This document shows, in pieces, positions 9,039 through 17,455 of a stretch of 64,000 nucleotides of DNA. The stretch is taken from the NCBI GenBank assembly GCA_964352715.1, contig CAYGSU010000002.1, forward strand, positions 1 to 64,000. The letters run 5' to 3'. Made by a program: the position numbers and the translations under genes. Origin of the DNA: JAVKBW01 sp964352715. Lineage in GTDB: Bacteria; Pseudomonadota; Alphaproteobacteria; UBA8366; Aestuariispiraceae. Positions within the stretch are counted from its first letter, which is position 1, and the number at the start of each line of letters is the position of its first letter. Below the pieces are notes generated by a model. The model had not been told where the DNA came from, ran no database searches, and saw only the letters and a program-made list of their open reading frames with translations.

Positions 9039-9748
9039 GCGGCCTCGTCCTTGAATTCCGTCATGTCGAAATGACGGGTGACAACGGCGTCCCGGTCCTG
9101 CTTGTCATGAAAGATCCCGACAATCGCCGCACCGGCATCCCGCGCTTCGCAGATCAGCGACAGAACGATGTTGCGGTTTTCGATATCCAGACTTGCGGTC
9201 GGTTCGTCGAGCAACAGGACGGGATAGGGATGGACGAACCCGCGCGCGATATTCACGCGTTGCTGTTCACCGCCGGAAAACGTGATGGGCGACAATGACC
9301 ACAACCGTTCCGGCACGTTCAATCGTGTCAACAGGCCGGCTGCCCGGTCTTTTGCCTCGGATTCGCTAACGCCGAGAGTGCGGAGCGGTTCGGCGACAAT
9401 ATCCAGCGTTGCGACACGGGGCACCACGCGCAGAAACTGCGAAACGTAGCCCATGGTTCTGCGGCGCACATCCAGCACGACATGCGGATGCGCTGTCGCC
9501 ATGTCGATCAGTTTACCGTCATGCTGCACGAGGATTTCTCCGTGCGGGCAGACGTAATTGGCGTGGATCATCCGCATCAGGGTGCTTTTGCCGACCCCTG
9601 ACTGGCCGGACAGGATGACGCATTCACCCTTGCCGACCTCCAGGTTCAGACCTGAAAACACCGGCAAGGTAACACCGCCCTGCACATGCAGGGTGAAAGA
9701 CTTTCCAACGTCGCGAAGGCTCAGCATGGCTGTCATGGCTTGGCTCAT
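9035..9748 (-). CDS. phnL: C-P lyase ATP-binding protein PhnL
   Basis: This 237-residue ABC-type ATPase has LSGQSGVGKST (Walker A), FSGGEQQR (signature) and LLLDEPTASLD (Walker B). PhnL works with PhnI, PhnG and PhnH in forming the ribose triphosphate phosphonate and associates with the C-P lyase core; it is not a transporter subunit. Four-base overlaps join it to phnK upstream and phnM downstream. Confidence 0.94.
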   Translation of the reverse strand: MSQAMTAMLSLRDVGKSFTLHVQGGVTLPVFSGLNLEVGKGECVILSGQSGVGKSTLMRMIHANYVCPHGEILVQHDGKLIDMATAHPHVVLDVRRRTMGYVSQFLRVVPRVATLDIVAEPLRTLGVSESEAKDRAAGLLTRLNVPERLWSLSPITFSGGEQQRVNIARGFVHPYPVLLLDEPTASLDIENRNIVLSLICEARDAGAAIVGIFHDKQDRDAVVTRHFDMTEFKDEAA

Positions 9749-10530
9749 GTTCTCAGGATCGATGAAACGAGTAGCTGGGTATAGGGGTGCTGCGGGTCAT
9801 CCAGCACCTGATCGGTCAACCCGCTTTCAACGACCTTGCCCTGCTTCATCACCATCAGCCGGTGCGCCAGCAGGCGCACCACGGCAAGATCGTGGGTAAC
9901 GACAATGGCGGACAGGCCCAGATTGTTGACGAGACCCCGTATCAGGTCCAGCAGGCGCGCCTGCACGGATACATCGAGACCGCCGGTCGGTTCATCCATG
10001 AAGACAAGCCGCGGGTTGGTGACAAGGTTCCGTGCGATCTGCAAACGCTGCTGCATGCCGCCGGAATAGGTGCCCGGCAGGTCGTCAACGCGCGAGGTAT
10101 CCACCTCAACCCGTTCCAGCCAGTCGATGGCCTGACCGCGAATGTTTCCATAGTGACGCTGGCCAATCGCCATCAGGCGTTCGCCGACATTCGCACCGGC
10201 GGAAACGTTCATCCGCAACCCGTCACGCGGGTTCTGGTGCACGAATGCCCAGTCGGTGCGCATCAGGCGGCGGCGCTGCGGTTCGCTGATTTCGTGGACA
10301 TTCAGATGGTCGCCGGATTTCGCCGTATAGGTGATAGCGCCTGACGTCGGGGCCAGCCGGCCGGAGATTGCCGATAACAGGGTCGACTTGCCGGACCCGG
10401 ATTCGCCGACAATGCCCATGACTTCGCCGGCATAGAGATCAAGGCTCACATCCTCGCAGCCGCGATGATGTCCATAATAGACCGAGACGCTATCGGCCGT
10501 AAGGATCGGGTTATTCGTATCCATCATCAT
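9745..10530 (-). CDS. phnK: C-P lyase complex ATP-binding protein PhnK
   Basis: This protein has 261 residues from 10530, where the first ATG of an ATGATGATG run overlaps the phnJ stop as ATGA. Walker A is GESGSGKST, signature YSGGMQQR, Walker B VFMDEPTGGLD. PhnK docks on PhnJ in the PhnGHIJ core complex. The reading frame is open about 80 bases further upstream, but that part lies inside phnJ and is not needed. Confidence 0.94.
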   Translation of the reverse strand: MMMDTNNPILTADSVSVYYGHHRGCEDVSLDLYAGEVMGIVGESGSGKSTLLSAISGRLAPTSGAITYTAKSGDHLNVHEISEPQRRRLMRTDWAFVHQNPRDGLRMNVSAGANVGERLMAIGQRHYGNIRGQAIDWLERVEVDTSRVDDLPGTYSGGMQQRLQIARNLVTNPRLVFMDEPTGGLDVSVQARLLDLIRGLVNNLGLSAIVVTHDLAVVRLLAHRLMVMKQGKVVESGLTDQVLDDPQHPYTQLLVSSILRT

Positions 10531-11429
10531 TCGGCCGCCGTATCGAAAGCATCTGACGAACCGGTGTGGCCGGCCTCCCGCCGTTGCGTGCAGTGATCGG
10601 TATCGGAACACACGAACATCCGTTTTCCCTTGTCGTCCAGAATGACCTCGTCAAGAAACGTGTCTTCCGCACCGCACAGGGCGCAGCTTTCGTCCCACGA
10701 CGGCAGTTCGAACGGGTAGTCCTCGAAATCCAGACTGGTCACCCTGGTGTAGGGCGGCACGGCATAGATTCGTTTCTCGCGCCCGGCGCCGAACAGTTGA
10801 AGCGCGGCGCATTCATCCATTTTGGGATTGTCGAATTTCGGTGTCGGCGACGGGTCCATGACATGCCTGCCGTTGACCATCACCGGATAGGCATATGTCG
10901 TCGCGATATGCCCGTGATGCGCGATGTCCTCATACAGTTTGACATGCATCAGGCCGTAATCCTCCAGCGCATGCATGCGCCGCGTTTCCGTTTCCCGGGG
11001 TTCGAGAAAACGCAGGGGCTCCGGAATGGGAACCTGATAGATCAGGATCTGATCCTCTCGCAGCTTGCGTTCCGGTATCCGGTGCCGGGTCTGGATCAGA
11101 CTGGCCTTGTCCGTGCTTTCTGTGGTCTCGACGCCGGTCGTGCGGACGAAAAATTTCCGAATGCTGATAGCGTTTGTGGTGTCGTCCGAACCCTGGTCGA
11201 TCACTTTCAGAATATCGTCCGGGCCGATGACGCTGGCGGTCACCTGAATGCCACCTGTGCCCCAGCCATAGGGCATTGGCATTTCGCGGCTGGCGAACGG
11301 CACCTGATAGCCGGGAATGGCGACCGCCTTCAGCAAGGCGCGCCGTATCATGCGTTTGGTCTGTTCATCGAGAAAGGCGAAATTGTAGCCGACGATTTCC
11401 TGGCCAGTACTGCTATTCGGCTGCGACAT
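10527..11429 (-). CDS. phnJ: Alpha-D-ribose 1-methylphosphonate 5-phosphate C-P lyase PhnJ
   Basis: This protein has 300 residues from the ATG at 11429, chosen because GGAGGAAACCG precedes it; the start lies 17 bases inside phnI. It is the radical S-adenosylmethionine enzyme that breaks the carbon-phosphorus bond. The four conserved cysteines are visible near the C-terminus as CALC and, after about 21 residues, CSDTDHC. These match the iron-sulfur and thiyl-radical cysteines of the family, so the enzyme appears intact. Confidence 0.96.
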   Translation of the reverse strand: MSQPNSSTGQEIVGYNFAFLDEQTKRMIRRALLKAVAIPGYQVPFASREMPMPYGWGTGGIQVTASVIGPDDILKVIDQGSDDTTNAISIRKFFVRTTGVETTESTDKASLIQTRHRIPERKLREDQILIYQVPIPEPLRFLEPRETETRRMHALEDYGLMHVKLYEDIAHHGHIATTYAYPVMVNGRHVMDPSPTPKFDNPKMDECAALQLFGAGREKRIYAVPPYTRVTSLDFEDYPFELPSWDESCALCGAEDTFLDEVILDDKGKRMFVCSDTDHCTQRREAGHTGSSDAFDTAAE

Positions 11430-12528
11430 CGGTTTCCTCCGTATCGGACTGCCATCGGCCGTCTTCGATTTCGCGGCGCATTTTTCGCACCAGTTCAAGT
11501 TCGGACTGGAAATCGACATAGTGCGGCAATTTCAGGTGCTGAACGAAACCGGATGCCTCGACATTGTCGCTATGCATCAGCACAAATTCCTCATCGCTGG
11601 CGGGGTTGTTGACATCTTCGCCCAACTCACGGGCCCGCAGCGACCGGTCAACAAGCGCCATCGCCATGGCCTTTCGTTCGCAAAAACCGAAGGTCAGGCC
11701 ATAGCCGCGGGTAAACTGCGGCGGGGTGGTTTTGGACCCCTTGAACTGGTTGATCATCTGGCATTCGGTAACCGTGATCTCGCCGATTGTTACCGGAAAA
11801 TCCAGTTCGTCCATATCGACCTCGACGATAATCTCACCCATGCGAATCTCACCGGCGAATGGATGCGTGCGCCCGTAGCCGCGCTGGGTCGAATAGGCGA
11901 GCCCCAGCAGATATCCTTCGTCACCGCGCGCCAGCGCTTGCAGTCGCAGGTCCCGGTCAACCGGAAACTCCACGGGGTCGCGGGTCAGATCGCCGGGCTC
12001 TTCATCGCCTGCCGACGCCTCATCCATTTCAACAAGACCCTCATGTGCCAGCAAATCCGTTACACGCGGCATGACGCCCTGCATGGGCGGTGTTTCGTCC
12101 GGTCCGTCAGGAATACCGCCTTCGGCGGCCAGCGCGAAATCCAGCAGGCGGTGGGTATAATCGAAGGTCGGTCCGAGAACCTGTCCTCCCGGCAGGTCCT
12201 TGTAGGTTGCCGAAATCCGCCGCCGGATCGTCATCTTGCCGGTTTCGACAGGCTTGCTTTCGTACAGCCGGGGCAGGGTGGTGCGGTAGGCTCGCAGCAG
12301 AAAGATCGCCTCGACCAGATCGCCCCTTGCCTGTTTGATGGCCAGGGCCGCAAGGTCGCGGTCATACAATGAACCCTCGGTCATCACCCGGTCGACCGCC
12401 AGCGTCATCTGTTCCTTGATCTGGTCAATCGACAATTCCGGCACATCGGGGTCGCCGCGCCTTTCCTCGGCCAGCAGGGCATGAGCATTTTCAATTGCCC
12501 GTTCGCCGCCCTTTACCGCAACATACAT
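11413..12528 (-). CDS. phnI: C-P lyase subunit PhnI (ribose triphosphonate synthase component)
   Basis: This 371-residue protein starts MYVAVKGGERAIENAHALL, the typical PhnI N-terminus, and shows the family's long conserved body. PhnI is a nucleosidase component which, with PhnG, PhnH and PhnL, transfers phosphonate onto the ribose of a purine nucleotide. It follows phnH with a one-base gap and overlaps phnJ by 17 bases. Confidence 0.95.
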   Translation of the reverse strand: MYVAVKGGERAIENAHALLAEERRGDPDVPELSIDQIKEQMTLAVDRVMTEGSLYDRDLAALAIKQARGDLVEAIFLLRAYRTTLPRLYESKPVETGKMTIRRRISATYKDLPGGQVLGPTFDYTHRLLDFALAAEGGIPDGPDETPPMQGVMPRVTDLLAHEGLVEMDEASAGDEEPGDLTRDPVEFPVDRDLRLQALARGDEGYLLGLAYSTQRGYGRTHPFAGEIRMGEIIVEVDMDELDFPVTIGEITVTECQMINQFKGSKTTPPQFTRGYGLTFGFCERKAMAMALVDRSLRARELGEDVNNPASDEEFVLMHSDNVEASGFVQHLKLPHYVDFQSELELVRKMRREIEDGRWQSDTEETDVAAE

Positions 12529-12529
12529 A

Positions 12530-13132
12530 TCAAATCTCCACTCTGGTGGTGCGCGGCAGGCAGATCAGCCGCGTATCGGCAACCAGTATGATGTCGGTCC
12601 CAAGCGGATATAGTTGCGCGTTTTCCTGACGTGCCGCCCAGAAACCGTCGTCGATGCCGTCAACGCAGACCCGGTGTTCCGTCCTGATACCGGGTCCTGT
12701 CAGCTTGACCGGGCCGTCTTCCTGCAGGGCGTCGACCTGAACGATCAGGGTGGTCGACCGGTCCGGGTAGTCTGGCGTGCCGATGGAGAATGCGTCCCAG
12801 GCAATGGCGTTGCCCGTGCCACGCAGAATCGCGAAAACGGCCCTAACCGGCGTTTCGGTCTGCCGGGCGCCGGAATGGAAACTGATATAGTCGATGGCTT
12901 CGTTTTCGGCGATTGCAGGATCGATCCAGTAGGGTGTCGACAGATCGAACAGCGACAGCGCAATGGCGGCGCTGGCCGTGTGCAGGGGCTGTGGCGGTTC
13001 GATATCAGTCGTTACAGTCGCTACCCGGCCCGGGCGCGAAAAAGCGTTCAGAACGGTTCTGAACAGCGCCTGGGAATCGTAGACCGGTTCAGCCAGGCCA
13101 GCCGCCAGTGTTTCTTTCCGGGTTGCCGTCAC
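12530..13132 (-). CDS. phnH: C-P lyase subunit PhnH
   Basis: This 200-residue protein opens with LAEPVYDSQALFRTVLNAFSRPG in pieces typical of PhnH (VYDSQ..FR..L.A.SRPG). PhnH is a core-complex subunit with a PLP-transferase-like fold but no cofactor. It overlaps phnG by four bases and is followed by phnI after one base. Confidence 0.95.
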   Translation of the reverse strand: MTATRKETLAAGLAEPVYDSQALFRTVLNAFSRPGRVATVTTDIEPPQPLHTASAAIALSLFDLSTPYWIDPAIAENEAIDYISFHSGARQTETPVRAVFAILRGTGNAIAWDAFSIGTPDYPDRSTTLIVQVDALQEDGPVKLTGPGIRTEHRVCVDGIDDGFWAARQENAQLYPLGTDIILVADTRLICLPRTTRVEI

Positions 13133-13602
13133 CGTCCGCGCTCCATGGTAAAGAAATCGACCTTCGTCGCTGCTGCATCTGATCCCCGTTTCGCCAGCAC
13201 GGCCTCACGGTCGGCGGCAAGGGTGGCAAGTGCAGACGTGCGAAGAACCGTCCCGATGCCGGTATCCTGAAACACCGCATCCAGTTTGGCGACAAGTTCA
13301 GCTCGATGTTTGTCGCGACCGCTGATGCAGGAAACGCCATCAATTGGCGCGCCGCTTTTGCTGTCGCGAAGGGAAACCACGCAGCGGGTCACGGTGACTT
13401 CACCAAGATTGAATGCTGCACCGGTACCGCCGGCGCGCCCCCGGACCATGGCCAGCCCTACTTCAGGTCTGCGCAGAAAGCGAAAATCCGGCTTGCTTTC
13501 CAGTGATTCTGCAATTTCGTTCAGGCGGGATGTATCCGCCAGCGCAAGCGCGGTTAGCCAGTCCTTTCGGACTTTCTGGTCGCTGGTAACGTCCGATGGC
13601 AT
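13129..13602 (-). CDS. phnG: C-P lyase subunit PhnG
   Basis: This 157-residue protein contains the family segments VRGRAGGTGAAFNLGEVTVTR and ISGRDKHRAELVAKLDA (in shorter overlapping pieces). It is the first gene of the leftward phn operon. GAGG precedes the ATG at the right distance. The PhnF palindrome at 13634-13645 lies about 32 bases upstream, placing it near the promoter. Confidence 0.94.
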   Translation of the reverse strand: MPSDVTSDQKVRKDWLTALALADTSRLNEIAESLESKPDFRFLRRPEVGLAMVRGRAGGTGAAFNLGEVTVTRCVVSLRDSKSGAPIDGVSCISGRDKHRAELVAKLDAVFQDTGIGTVLRTSALATLAADREAVLAKRGSDAAATKVDFFTMERGR

Positions 13603-13633
13603 CGGAACCTCAATCGTCTTAGGGTTGGTTAAC

Positions 13634-13645
13634 TTGTCTAGACAA
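13634..13645. promoter_or_regulatory. Palindromic operator TTGTCTAGACAA, probable PhnF site
   Basis: This perfect 12-base palindrome is in the 104-base gap between divergent phnG and phnF. HutC-type GntR regulators such as PhnF bind short palindromes centred on GTCTAGAC-like cores. Its position fits repression of the phn operon and autoregulation. I saw no convincing Pho box beside it. Confidence 0.8.
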
Positions 13646-13706
13646 CTTATGAGAAGAATGCTAAACAGTCAATGTCTCTGATGATGGTTAAACACATTAA
13701 ATTTTT

Positions 13707-14471
13707 ATGAAACAGATGCTTCCGGAACTTGATCGAAATGCGCTGGTGCCGGTTTGGCGCCAGATTTACAATTTGTTGTTAATGGAAATCCGCAGCGGCA
13801 CGCTCGGGCCCGAAGGCAAACTTCCCTCGGCCAACACGCTGGCAGCCCGGTTCAGCGTCAATCGTCATACGATACGTCAGGCCTTGAAGGCGCTTGAGGA
13901 TGAAGGCGTTGCGGAATCCCGGCAGGGGTCTGGCACCTTTCTGGTGCGCAGGGTGGTCGATTACCCGATTTCCACCAGGACGCGATTTTCCGACATTGTG
14001 CTGGCACAGGGAATGGCGCCGTCAGGCCATATCCTGCAGGCGCGAAAGCGGGCCGCATCGAAGGAAGTTACAGACGCCCTGGTGCTTGGCAAACGCTCGC
14101 AGGTCATTCTGGTTGAACGAACGGTTGCGGCGGATGGTGTTGTTATCGGCATCGGACGGCATTTCTATCCGTCGGCGCGTCTGCCGGGTTTCGAGAAAAC
14201 TGTTTATGAAACGGGCAGCCTGACGGAGGCTCTGGCCCGTCACGGCATTGAAACCTATTTTCGGAAGACGACCATGGTGTCGGCTCGTCTGCCATCATCG
14301 CGAGAAGCAAGGCTGTTGAGCCAGCCGGTTACAGAACCCGTTCTGGTGTCGAAAGCGCTGAATGTGGATGAGGCCGGAAAGCCGATAGAATTCGGCGTGG
14401 CGCTGTTTCTGGCAAACAGAGTCCGGTTGCAATTTGACAGCGATCCTGAGAATGATCGCGTCGGCGGCTGA
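13707..14471 (+). CDS. phnF: GntR/HutC family regulator PhnF
   Basis: This 254-residue regulator has an N-terminal winged helix at about 10-80 (VPVWRQIYNLLLMEI, then LPSANTLAARFSVNRHTIRQ, and GSGTFLV). The C-terminal UTRA/chorismate-lyase-like effector domain spans about 100-240. It is divergent from the phnG operon and probably represses it until a phosphonate or phosphate-ester effector binds. The Gph-like gene follows after 47 bases and may be co-transcribed. Confidence 0.9.
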   Translation: MKQMLPELDRNALVPVWRQIYNLLLMEIRSGTLGPEGKLPSANTLAARFSVNRHTIRQALKALEDEGVAESRQGSGTFLVRRVVDYPISTRTRFSDIVLAQGMAPSGHILQARKRAASKEVTDALVLGKRSQVILVERTVAADGVVIGIGRHFYPSARLPGFEKTVYETGSLTEALARHGIETYFRKTTMVSARLPSSREARLLSQPVTEPVLVSKALNVDEAGKPIEFGVALFLANRVRLQFDSDPENDRVGG

Positions 14472-14518
14472 TTTGTTGCACGCCGCCGATACCCGTCTTC
14501 CAGACCACTGAGGTTTTC

Positions 14519-15181
14519 ATGCCCGCGATTGTTTTCGACCTGGATGGCACGCTTGTCGATAGCGCGCCGGACCTGCACATGGCGGCTGTTTCCATGGCCA
14601 GATCTTTGAACATTGCCGAACCGACGCTGCCGGATGTCACGTCCTATATCGGCAACGGTATCCCGGTGCTTGTGAAGAAGTGTCTCGTTGCAGCGGGTGC
14701 TCCGGAAGACAGCGAGTTTCAGGAGCAGGCCGTCACGGTTTTCATGGAAGCTTATGGCGCGGCGCCGGCAGACCTTACCGTTCCTTATCCCGGCGTTGTC
14801 GATGCGTTGAAGGCGCTGGCCGGGCAGGGGGCAACGATGGGGGTCTGCACCAACAAGGCGGAAAAGATGGCGAAGCTCGTCCTGAACGATACGGGGCTTC
14901 TGTCGTTTTTCGATGTCGTTATCGGGGGCGATACCCTTTCCTGGCGCAAGCCGGATCCGCGCCCGCTGACCCGCGCCATCGCCGAGCTGGGCGGGTCGGT
15001 CGAAAAGTCTTTCTATGTTGGTGACAGCGAGGTCGATGCCGAAACGGCGAAGGCCGCCGGTGTCACCTTCGCGCTGTATTCCGGGGGGTATCGCAAGACG
15101 CCGGTCAGCGACCTGCCGCACGACTTTCTGTTCGACAGGTTTGAAGACCTAGCCGGCTATTGTTTTCCAGGCCGGCCCTGA
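14519..15181 (+). CDS. gph: HAD-superfamily phosphoglycolate phosphatase-like protein
   Basis: This 220-residue HAD hydrolase shows Asp7 and Asp9 in FDLDGTLVDS as nucleophile and acid. A CTNKAEKM block holds the motif II Thr and motif III Lys region, and GDSEVDAETAKAAG is the final metal motif. The cap region resembles Gph. It might remove 2-phosphoglycolate or another phosphate ester. Placement after phnF suggests a link to phosphonate catabolism, but this is inferred. Its 3' end overlaps the convergent TetR gene by 33 bases. Confidence 0.85.
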   Translation: MPAIVFDLDGTLVDSAPDLHMAAVSMARSLNIAEPTLPDVTSYIGNGIPVLVKKCLVAAGAPEDSEFQEQAVTVFMEAYGAAPADLTVPYPGVVDALKALAGQGATMGVCTNKAEKMAKLVLNDTGLLSFFDVVIGGDTLSWRKPDPRPLTRAIAELGGSVEKSFYVGDSEVDAETAKAAGVTFALYSGGYRKTPVSDLPHDFLFDRFEDLAGYCFPGRP

Positions 15182-15772
15182 CACCTTCCGCATCACGCCG
15201 TCCATACGGTCGTTGAGATAGCCGATCAGCGTACTGCGGGCTTTTTCTGCCGACATTTCGGCGGAGTTGGCAAAGACCAGCCAGACACCGTAGGTCATTG
15301 CCCGGATTTCTTCTGCGATCTGGCAGGCTTCATGGCGCGGCAGACCGCTCTTGCGCAGCGCATGCACGAGATTGGAGATGAACCTGCCGGCATTGACCCG
15401 TTCGATTCTCGTCAAAGATTGTGATTCGGCAAGTTTGGAGCAGATCGCGAACGAGCTTTTGATCATCCGTGGCTCCATCATCTCGTCGCAAACCTGCGCC
15501 TCGGTGATGGCGAAAACCCGTTCATACGGTGTTTCGGCCGATTTCAGCCGTTTGAGCGTTTCTTCCCTGACGCGGAAGAACAGGTCCTGATAAACGGCCT
15601 CCAGCAGCCCTTCCTTGTCGTCGAAATAATGTACGATCAGGCCCGACGTCACCCCGGCCTTGCGCGCGATGCGCTGCATGCTTGCTCTGGCGATGCCGTC
15701 TTCATTGATGCATTCCATCGTGGCGTCGATCATCTGCCGACGTCGGATCGGCTCCATCCCGATTTTTGGCAT
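15149..15772 (-). CDS. BetI-like TetR family regulator
   Basis: This protein has 207 residues from 15772. The N-terminus (MPKIGMEPIRRRQMIDATM, then RIARKAGVTSGLIVHYFDDK) is very close in form to BetI, the choline-responsive repressor. No betAB or choline transporter is beside it; the divergent neighbour is a Baeyer-Villiger-type monooxygenase. It may therefore be a BetI paralogue controlling that gene. The effector is unknown. Confidence 0.85.
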   Translation of the reverse strand: MPKIGMEPIRRRQMIDATMECINEDGIARASMQRIARKAGVTSGLIVHYFDDKEGLLEAVYQDLFFRVREETLKRLKSAETPYERVFAITEAQVCDEMMEPRMIKSSFAICSKLAESQSLTRIERVNAGRFISNLVHALRKSGLPRHEACQIAEEIRAMTYGVWLVFANSAEMSAEKARSTLIGYLNDRMDGVMRKVSGPAWKTIAG

Positions 15773-15949
15773 CTTGTATGAACTCCTTGATCCACGTCCA
15801 TGAAAGGGGGCTGTGAATCCGGTGGAAAAGCCAATCATCCGGGTACATACCATAAAATGTGCGATCACGTAAAATTTTTATTGAATGGTTACTTAATAAT
15901 AATTATAGGACATGACAGAGGCTGATTTACGCGGGCGGGAGAGTGCCGA

Positions 15950-17443
15950 ATGGATGCACAGGTTAAGGAAATGGCGGCAGTTGTGGATACCAAACTGCAC
16001 GATGTCTGCATCATCGGCGCCGGGTTCGGCGGCCTGTGCATGGGTATCAAGGCGAAGCAGGCGGGGCTGGACGTGGTTCTGCTGGAACGGGGCGGCGAAG
16101 TCGGCGGTACCTGGCGCGACAACATCTACCCGGGTGCTGCCTGCGATACCCAGTCCCACCACTACAGTTTTTCGTTTGCGCCGAAGCCGGACTGGTCGCA
16201 CAAATTCGCGCCGCAACCGGAAATTCTCGACTATATCAAGGACACAACCCTGTCATACGGTATGTATCCGCATATCCGGTTTCATCAGACCGTAACGACG
16301 ATGGTGTATAACGAGGAAAAGTCGGAATGGGTGGTTACCACTGAAAACGGGTCGGTGGTGCGGGCGCGCTTTCTGGTGTCGGCCATCGGTCTTCTGAATC
16401 AGGCGTCGTATCCTGACATTCAGGGCCTGAAGGACTTTCCGGGCAGCGTTGCCCATTCGGCGGAATGGGACCCGTCGGTCGATCATCGCGGTAAAACTGT
16501 CGCAGTAATCGGCAGCGCGGCGAGCGCCGTTCAGATGATTCCCAAACTTGCCGAGGTTGCAAAAAAGGTTCTGGTGTTTCAGCGCTCTCCGAACTGGATC
16601 GCAGCGCGCGACGACGGGGAATTCTCGGCGTTGCAGAAATGGGTGTTCAAATACGTGCCGCTGGTTCAGCGGATATATCGGTATTCCATTTACTGGCAGT
16701 GGGAACGGTCATGGCCGGAATTTCTCGACAAGTCCCCGCAGTCGAAAAAGAGTGCCGAAAAGTTGAAGGCGGCAATGCGAAAGCAGGTCGACAATGAAGC
16801 GCTGGCCGATGCCATTACACCGACCTACCCGCTGGGCTGTAAACGGATTCTCGTGACCGATGATTTTCTGCCGTCGCTGTGCCGCGACAATGTCGATTTG
16901 ATTACCGATCCGATAGAACGGATTGACGACGGCCATATCGTGGTTGCTTCCGGTAACCGGTACAAGCCCGACAACATTGCGCTTGCGACCGGTTTCAAGG
17001 TTCAGGATTTTCTGCCGCGCATGACCGTAAAAGGGCGGGGCGGGCGCGTTTTCCACGATGAAATGAAGGCGGCCGGCGGGCCGGAAGCCTATCTCGGCAT
17101 AACGGCGCCGGGCTATCCAAACCTGTTCTTTGTCCATGGGCCGAACACATCGCTAGGCCACAATTCCGTTGTCTTCATGCTGGAATGCCAGGTGCACTAC
17201 ATCATGGATGCAATCATGCAGACCGGTAAGCGGGGGGCGACGACGATCGAGGTCACCCAGCAAGCAATGGACACCTTCTATAAGAATCTGGAATCAGCCA
17301 TGCAGAAAACTGCCTGGGCTGGAAGCTGCAATAGCTGGTACAAAACCGGTGACGGCAAGATTACCGCGAACTGGTATACCCACACGATTGAATACTGGCG
17401 GCGGACCCGCAAGCTGAAAACCAGCGACTATTCCTTTTCCTGA
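15950..17443 (+). CDS. Type I Baeyer-Villiger-like flavin monooxygenase
   Basis: This is a 497-residue FAD/NADPH enzyme. The FAD Rossmann motif GAGFGG is near residue 22. GGTWRDNIYPGAACDTQSHH follows, and the Baeyer-Villiger fingerprint FPGSVAHSAEWD is near 160. A second Rossmann motif GSAASA near 185 leads to VLVFQRSPNW. Type I enzymes insert oxygen into ketones, or oxidise heteroatoms, using NADPH and O2. It is divergent from the BetI-like regulator with a 177-base gap that includes an AT-rich stretch (15870-15905). The substrate is unknown. Confidence 0.88.
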   Translation: MDAQVKEMAAVVDTKLHDVCIIGAGFGGLCMGIKAKQAGLDVVLLERGGEVGGTWRDNIYPGAACDTQSHHYSFSFAPKPDWSHKFAPQPEILDYIKDTTLSYGMYPHIRFHQTVTTMVYNEEKSEWVVTTENGSVVRARFLVSAIGLLNQASYPDIQGLKDFPGSVAHSAEWDPSVDHRGKTVAVIGSAASAVQMIPKLAEVAKKVLVFQRSPNWIAARDDGEFSALQKWVFKYVPLVQRIYRYSIYWQWERSWPEFLDKSPQSKKSAEKLKAAMRKQVDNEALADAITPTYPLGCKRILVTDDFLPSLCRDNVDLITDPIERIDDGHIVVASGNRYKPDNIALATGFKVQDFLPRMTVKGRGGRVFHDEMKAAGGPEAYLGITAPGYPNLFFVHGPNTSLGHNSVVFMLECQVHYIMDAIMQTGKRGATTIEVTQQAMDTFYKNLESAMQKTAWAGSCNSWYKTGDGKITANWYTHTIEYWRRTRKLKTSDYSFS

Positions 17444-17455
17444 CCCAGCGACAAT

